In this document: piece after piece, positions 59,734 through 64,000 of the stretch
Layout: every line of letters begins with the position of its first letter
Position numbering within the stretch: the stretch's first letter is position 1
Assembly (NCBI RefSeq): GCF_000517405.1
Contig: NZ_CP006568.1
Coordinates: 806,001-870,000 of the forward strand
Direction: 5' to 3'
Length of the DNA stretch: 64,000 nucleotides
Origin: Candidatus Sodalis pierantonius str. SOPE
GTDB lineage: Bacteria; Pseudomonadota; Gammaproteobacteria; Enterobacterales; Enterobacteriaceae
The notes under the pieces: generated by a model
What the model saw: only the letters and a program-made list of their open reading frames with translations
The model's database searches: none
Told to the model about the DNA's origin: nothing
Translations under genes and position numbers: made by a program

Positions 59734-60063
59734 ATGGCTTATCTCTATTTATTTGTTGCTATCATTGCGGAAGTCATTGCCACCTCGTCTATCAAAGCGT
59801 CGGCGGGCTTTAGCAAACTGGTGCCTTCTCTTTTAGTGATAATCGGTTACGCCATCTCGTTTACGCTGTTGTCGCTGGTCCTTAAAACCGTACCTGTCGG
59901 CATCGCTTATGCCAGTTGGTGCGGTTTAGGCATTGTTTTTGTCGCCATCGTAAGCTATTTCCTGTATGGGCAAAAATTGGATGCCGTGGTAATATGCGGT
60001 ATTGCCATGATCATCGCCGGCGTTTTGATTATTAATTTATTCTCCAAAACCGCCGGTCATTAA
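59734..60063 (+). CDS. Small multidrug resistance (EmrE-like) transporter
   Basis: A 109-residue, four-helix SMR protein of the inner membrane that works as a dual-topology dimer. The essential membrane Glu is present in IIAEVIATSSIKAS (residue 14 position of EmrE), with the GIAYASWCGLGIV signature in helix 3 and GIAMIIAGVLIINLFS in helix 4. These features fit the EmrE/MdtI quaternary-cation group better than guanidinium exporters. It is intact and placed 38 bp before speG. Confidence 0.9.
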   Translation: MAYLYLFVAIIAEVIATSSIKASAGFSKLVPSLLVIIGYAISFTLLSLVLKTVPVGIAYASWCGLGIVFVAIVSYFLYGQKLDAVVICGIAMIIAGVLIINLFSKTAGH

Positions 60064-60100
60064 TCAGCCTCATTATGTCTTAACTCAAGTAATCGAGAAT

Positions 60101-60670
60101 ATGTTAATGAAAACAACAAGCCAAGTTTCAGAGGATCATCATATTAAGCTGCGCCCGTTGGAACGTGAAGATCTGCACTTTATTCATCAGCTCAATAATA
60201 ATGAGGTGATGATGCGCTACTGGTTTGAGGAACCACACGAAGCCTATGTGGAGTTAAAAGATCTTTATCAAAAAAATATCCACAACATCAGCGAGCGGCG
60301 GTTCATTATCGATAAACTGGGCGTCAGCGTTGGGCTGGTCGAATTGGTGGATATCGATCATATCCACCGCCGCGCCGAATTTTCTATTCTGGTGGCACCC
60401 GAGCACCAGGGAAAAGGCTATGCCAGTGTAGCGACTCATCTGGCGCTGAATTTCGGCTTTATGGTACTCAATCTGCATAAGCTGTATTTGATCGTTGATG
60501 AAGAGAACACCAAAGCCATCCATATCTATACCAAGTTGGGTTTCAAACAAGAAGGGGTTTTGTTGCAGGAATTTTTCATCAACGGCCAATACCGCAATAC
60601 GCTGAGAATGTGCCTGTTCCAGCACGAATATCAGAATGCCCGCGCGACGGCGCTTGAGCAAAAACGCTAA
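60101..60670 (+). CDS. speG: Spermidine N1-acetyltransferase
   Basis: SpeG acetylates spermidine (and spermine) to limit polyamine toxicity. The 189-residue ORF carries the diagnostic KLRPLEREDLHFIHQLNNN, MRYWFEEPHEAYVELKDLY, AEFSILVAPEHQGKGYASVA (acetyl-CoA loop) and EFFINGQYRNTLRMC. Two starts two codons apart are possible (60101 and 60107); the first is nearer a GAG-rich site. It may be co-transcribed with the SMR gene, since some SMR proteins export polyamines. Intact. Confidence 0.92.
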   Translation: MLMKTTSQVSEDHHIKLRPLEREDLHFIHQLNNNEVMMRYWFEEPHEAYVELKDLYQKNIHNISERRFIIDKLGVSVGLVELVDIDHIHRRAEFSILVAPEHQGKGYASVATHLALNFGFMVLNLHKLYLIVDEENTKAIHIYTKLGFKQEGVLLQEFFINGQYRNTLRMCLFQHEYQNARATALEQKR

Positions 60671-60768
60671 CTGGCCTCCGGGGCCAGCGCTGGAAAATGG
60701 CCGCACGCCAACGCGCAACGGTACCTGGCTTATCATGAAAAGACGCGGCGCGCGGCAGCCTCTGGGGA

Positions 60769-61641
60769 TTAGAAATTATACCCCACTACCAGATAATACC
60801 CCCAGCCGGTAGAAGCAACGCTGAACGGCCCATCGCCAAAATCCAGCTGGCTGCCGTCGCGCCACTGGCCACCGTGGTGGAAATAGCGGGCGACCAGCAA
60901 GTAATGCAGATGGTCATAGGCCAGGGCCAGAATATGGCTGGAGGCGATAGCATTATTACTGCGTACACCGCCGGCGTTATCGGCTAAATCTGAGCCAAAG
61001 TCAAAATTGGTGAAACCGATATAACTTAGACCGCCGCCCCATAATGTGGTGAGAGGATAGAAATATTTCACTTTGACGCGATACCCGTCCCAGCTATTTT
61101 CATTGCTGGCGCCATAATTTTGCCACTGATATTTTGCGTAAATATTCAATGACAGCGCCAGATCGCTGTGGGTAGCGATATCGGTGCCGACCCCCATATA
61201 CCAAATACTTTGGCGGGACGCGGCACTGCGGTCCATATCGTAAATGTAATTATTGGCGAAGAACCACTCTTTGAAAGGCCCCATACTGAGATCGGACCCC
61301 ATCAGCTTGTCGATGGAGAAACGGGGCTCTATTTCCATGAACAGCGGCGACCCTTTATCCCAAAGACCGCGATCGGCGCCATTACCGACGCCAAATGATT
61401 TAGGTACATCCAGATAACCATAAAAGTCAAACCACTCTTTACAGGTCAACGCCTCATATTCCAGATAAATGTCATTATTTAGCTGTGGACCGAAGCGGGT
61501 ATGATAGCTACCGACAACGTTTACGCTCTGGTGCCACCAATCAGAAAAATATTGATCGCTGTGGTTACCGTTATCCGCCGCTGCTGAGAAGCTACAGGTT
61601 AAGGCGAAAAGTGCCCCCACCGCTTTATTTTTTATTTTCAT
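60769..61641 (-). CDS. tsx: Nucleoside-specific channel Tsx
   Basis: An outer-membrane 12-strand beta-barrel that passes nucleosides. I start at ATG 61641 (MKIKNKAVGALFALTCSFSAAA), giving a classical signal peptide cut before DNGNHSDQ, instead of 17 codons upstream. Family motifs include SDWWHQSVNVVGSYHTRFGPQLNNDIYLEYEA and FDFYGYLDVPKFFG-like sequence, and the C-terminus ends in YYLVVGYNF with the terminal Phe needed for barrel assembly. Length 290 residues, intact. A 12-bp palindrome upstream may be a LacI-type operator. Confidence 0.95.
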   Translation of the reverse strand: MKIKNKAVGALFALTCSFSAAADNGNHSDQYFSDWWHQSVNVVGSYHTRFGPQLNNDIYLEYEALTCKEWFDFYGYLDVPKSFGVGNGADRGLWDKGSPLFMEIEPRFSIDKLMGSDLSMGPFKEWFFANNYIYDMDRSAASRQSIWYMGVGTDIATHSDLALSLNIYAKYQWQNYGASNENSWDGYRVKVKYFYPLTTLWGGGLSYIGFTNFDFGSDLADNAGGVRSNNAIASSHILALAYDHLHYLLVARYFHHGGQWRDGSQLDFGDGPFSVASTGWGYYLVVGYNF

Positions 61642-61704
61642 TTTATCGCCAGAAATATTAACCATCCCAAAACAGCCGGGAGAATTGAACATATAATATA
61701 ATGA

Positions 61705-61716
61705 TGAAACGTTTCA
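61705..61716. promoter_or_regulatory. Palindrome TGAAACGTTTCA upstream of tsx
   Basis: A perfect 12-bp palindrome 64 bp upstream of the tsx start, with a GAAACG-TTTC core as in operators of the LacI/GalR family (Cra- or RbsR-like). Which repressor binds cannot be told. E. coli tsx is controlled by CytR and DeoR. Confidence 0.45.
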
Positions 61717-61937
61717 AAAGGAGAATCATCGTAATATCAGTCGGTCATAACTCCAAACACCTTTAGCGGCTTCTCGCCGCCGTGTTTTCCCTGACTAAAT
61801 AAGCTTTTAATCCAGCGTTGTCAATCTATTTCCCGATTACCGTTTACGGTTCAGCATTACCCTGAAATGAATTGTCTTTTAAGACAAAATCACCAGGATA
61901 TATCGCAGATAAAATAACCAGAATGGACAATTATGCT

Positions 61938-62992
61938 GGCTTTGTTGAATAAATCGAACTTTTAGGTGACTGGCGGCTCTGATCACTACATTCGTTTCAA
62001 CATCAGGTCCCCATGGCAAAGCAAAAGTTTAAAATCACCAACTGGCCCGCATATAACAATGCGCTCAGGCAGCGGGGGGACCTGACAGTATGGCTTGATG
62101 AGTCAGCCATTGCTGCATGGACTGAGAGTACACCACCTGAACATCGTGGCCGGCCGCTTCACTACACCGATATGGCCATTACCACGGTTCTGATGATAAA
62201 GCGCGTGTTTAACCTTTCGCTCCGGGCGTTACAGGGTTTCGTTGACTCGATTTTTAAACTGATGGGGCTGTCGCTGCGCTGCCCAGATTACTCTCTGGTC
62301 AGCCGGCGAGCAAAAACCGTCGACATCAGCATAAAAACGCCAACCCGCGGCGAAATCTCACACCTGGTCATCGATGGCACCGGCCTGAAAATCTTCGGCG
62401 AAGGCGAATGGAAAGTCAGGCAGCATGGGGCTGAGAGGCGCAGAGTATGGCGCAAGCTTCATCTGGCAGTAGATAGCGCGACACATGAAATTATCTGTGC
62501 CGATTTATCGCTAAGCGGTACGACAGATGCGCAGGCGCTGCCCGGGCTGATTAACCAAACCCACCGGAAAATCAGGGAAGCGTCGGCTGACAGTGCTTAC
62601 GATACGCGTTACTGTCATGATGCTCTGCTGAGGAAAAAAATAAAGCCGCTTATCCCACCGCGAAGTGGTGCGCAATATTGGCCAGCTCGATACCATGAGC
62701 GTAACCATGCGGTGGCAAATCAGCATCTGAGCGGCAATAACGATACCTGGAAAAAGAAAGTAGGTTATCACCGGCGTTCACTGGCTGAAACGGCCATGTT
62801 CCGGTTTAAAACACTTCTGGGTGGTCATCTGAGTCTGCATGACTATGACGCGCAGGTAGGTGAGGCTATGGCAATGGTTAAAGCGCTTAACCGGATCACG
62901 CTGTTAGGAATGCCAAACAGCGTCCGTATCATGTAACAATCGCCCTGATAGGGAGGAAGTCGTCACAAATTTCGGATTTATTCAACAAAGCG
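61938..62992 (+). mobile_element. IS5-family (IS903-like) element, copy D
   Basis: A 1055-bp copy with a perfect 9-bp target duplication, AATTATGCT, at 61929-61937 and 62993-63001. It is a clean insertion in non-coding DNA and gives the element boundaries used for the other copies. Confidence 0.98.
62013..62936 (+). CDS. IS903-like transposase
   Basis: An intact 307-residue transposase starting MAKQKFKITNWPAYN, with all three DDE regions (HLVIDGTGLKIFG, ADSAYDTRYCH, YHRRSLAETAMFRFK). Only single-residue differences separate it from the other copies. Confidence 0.95.
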   Translation: MAKQKFKITNWPAYNNALRQRGDLTVWLDESAIAAWTESTPPEHRGRPLHYTDMAITTVLMIKRVFNLSLRALQGFVDSIFKLMGLSLRCPDYSLVSRRAKTVDISIKTPTRGEISHLVIDGTGLKIFGEGEWKVRQHGAERRRVWRKLHLAVDSATHEIICADLSLSGTTDAQALPGLINQTHRKIREASADSAYDTRYCHDALLRKKIKPLIPPRSGAQYWPARYHERNHAVANQHLSGNNDTWKKKVGYHRRSLAETAMFRFKTLLGGHLSLHDYDAQVGEAMAMVKALNRITLLGMPNSVRIM

Positions 62993-63001
62993 AATTATGC
63001 T

Positions 63002-63559
63002 TCATCCGGCTTCAAGCCTAATAGTCTATTTGGCGCGGAAATAACCTGGTTATGAATACCGCGTTACTTTCCCGCTAATTGTTCGCGGGTAACCGCCGTC
63101 CCCGGTGCGGATAACCATTCTGAAACCATGCCGGAACCGCGAAAGAGAGAAGCCATGTCACCGTTTCGCCTTCCGAATTCGTCCGGGAGAATGACCGGCC
63201 CAACGCCACCGACCGCCTCCCCCTGTCATCTGGCCAGCCAGAGGAATGCTATCCGCCGGACATCCTCTGCGCCGGCAACGTTAAAAGTGAATTATTGCCA
63301 ATCAGCGCCGGAGGCGCTCCTCATGACGCTGTTTGATGCGTGTCTTAAGCGCGGCATTGGCGCGGTTAGCCGTAGTGAAATGCCTTTTGGCGTCAACGCA
63401 TGTCATTGAGTAACGGGGAATTGCCCTACCGCATCGCGATCACTTCGCGTGCTAACAACATCATAGACGCACCAAGAGCTTTCACCTATGATGCCTGTTC
63501 ATCTATTATCGAGCCACGCTCATTCGGCCCGCGCAGGGCGCCGTTACAGGAGTTTTGTC
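63002..63559. other. Gene-free stretch before the last gene
   Basis: About 560 bp with no supportable gene. The frames present do not resemble known proteins. Part may be a decayed coding region. A GGAG site precedes the next start. Confidence 0.4.
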
Positions 63560-64000
63560 ATGTCAGACGTTGCAGCGAGTTCCCGTATCTTCACCACCCA
63601 TGTCGGTAGCCTGCCGCGCCAGGTTGCCTTGCTGGATCTGATGAAAGCCAATATAGATGGTCAGGATAATCAGGCAGAGCTGGATAGCGCCATTCGTCAG
63701 GCCGTCAGCCAGTCCGTCGAGGAACAGGTGGCGGGCGGCATCGATATTGTCACCGACGGCGAACAATCCAAGACCGGTTTCTTTTTCTACGTTCGTGAGC
63801 GCATTGAGGGTTTTGAACCTCGGCCGGGCGCGGGCTATGCGGCGTTTGATGCCGAAGTTGAAGCGTTTCCTGAGTACTATAAACACTATTTCGGCGAAGC
63901 GATGCTGGGCGGCAATTTGACGCCGTTCGTGCCGGTGGCCTGTACCGGCCCGGTCCGCTATGTAGGCCTGCCGCAGGACAAAATCCGCTACCATACCTGC
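63560..64000 (+). CDS. MetE-like methyltransferase, N-terminal part (runs off window)
   Basis: An ATG at 63560 preceded by CAGGAG opens MSDVAASSRIFTTHVGSLPRQ, and the frame is open for 147 codons to the end of the window. The HVGSLPR start and VTDGEQSKTGFF motif are typical of cobalamin-independent methionine synthase-like proteins (the UROD/MetE barrel) without the MetE N-domain. The zinc ligands would lie beyond the window. It is related to, but clearly distinct from, the protein at 37869-38972. The substrate is unknown. Confidence 0.8.
   Translation, partial: MSDVAASSRIFTTHVGSLPRQVALLDLMKANIDGQDNQAELDSAIRQAVSQSVEEQVAGGIDIVTDGEQSKTGFFFYVRERIEGFEPRPGAGYAAFDAEVEAFPEYYKHYFGEAMLGGNLTPFVPVACTGPVRYVGLPQDKIRYHTC

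Noticed and set aside
63128..63409. 93-codon ORF in the last intergenic region
   Set aside because: No ribosome-binding site, low-complexity composition and no recognisable similarity.

Overview
This window comes from a gammaproteobacterium of the Enterobacterales with a genome in active decay. The backbone follows Escherichia coli gene order in several blocks: proB / crl-frsA-gpt; aroL-yaiA / ppnP-rdgC-mak / sbcC-sbcD-phoB-phoR-brnQ-proY. Roughly half of the recognisable non-IS genes are broken by frameshifts, stop codons, deletions or IS insertions. Four IS families (IS21, IS256, IS5/IS903-like, ISL3) are present in 13 full or partial copies, some nested. This is the picture known for recently host-restricted Sodalis-type insect symbionts; the dense IS21/IS256/IS5/ISL3 load recalls the rice-weevil symbiont Sodalis pierantonius (SOPE). 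The genus-level assignment is inference from gene content and style, not a database match.

Layout: 1-4.0 kb holds an IS21 copy, a lambda-type integrase cut by IS256, and a proB stub. 4.1-9.6 kb holds crl, broken frsA, gpt, pepD and dinB. 9.6-12.8 kb is a nest (ISL3 cut by IS21 cut by IS256). 12.9-15 kb holds a broken DUF2076 gene and queH. 15.2-19.3 kb holds yhjX split by IS5 and a broken Rieske/FAD reductase gene. 19.5-25.4 kb holds aroL, yaiA, an iclR relic, broken ppnP, rdgC, a broken membrane-protein gene and broken mak. 25.7-37.6 kb holds ruined sbcC and sbcD (the latter split by IS21), phoB destroyed by IS21 and IS256, an altered phoR, and a broken PstS-like gene. 37.9-43.4 kb holds a MetE-like gene, brnQ, proY with a 26-copy hexanucleotide array, and ahpC with an OxyR-type site. 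44-48.6 kb is an IS5/IS256-rearranged phage fragment. 48.6-53.4 kb holds a lysR/oxidoreductase pair, umuDC-like genes, an ISL3 copy with an extra ORF, and cho. 53.7-57.2 kb is a decayed D-amino-acid/peptide operon. 57.1-61.6 kb holds a GNAT gene, an EamA transporter relic, a lysR relic, an SMR gene, speG and tsx. The end holds IS5 and the start of a second MetE-like gene.

How the genes work together: the Pho system is reduced to a PhoR with altered catalytic-motif and membrane regions and no usable phoB here. The SOS/repair set is heavily affected: sbcCD, cho and umuC are broken, while dinB and a UmuD-like gene remain open. Surviving functions are housekeeping or stress roles (purine salvage, peptide use, shikimate phosphorylation, queuosine, branched-chain amino acid uptake, peroxide defence, spermidine acetylation, nucleoside uptake).

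The most interesting observation concerns ISL3. Every visible flank of the two copies falls 8 bp from a LexA half-site (CTGT-N8-[IS]; [IS]-N8-ACA), beside dinB, umuD and cho. This suggests an insertion sequence that targets the centre of SOS boxes, with the central 8 bp as target duplication. The fuller copy also encloses a small, apparently secreted protein of unknown function.
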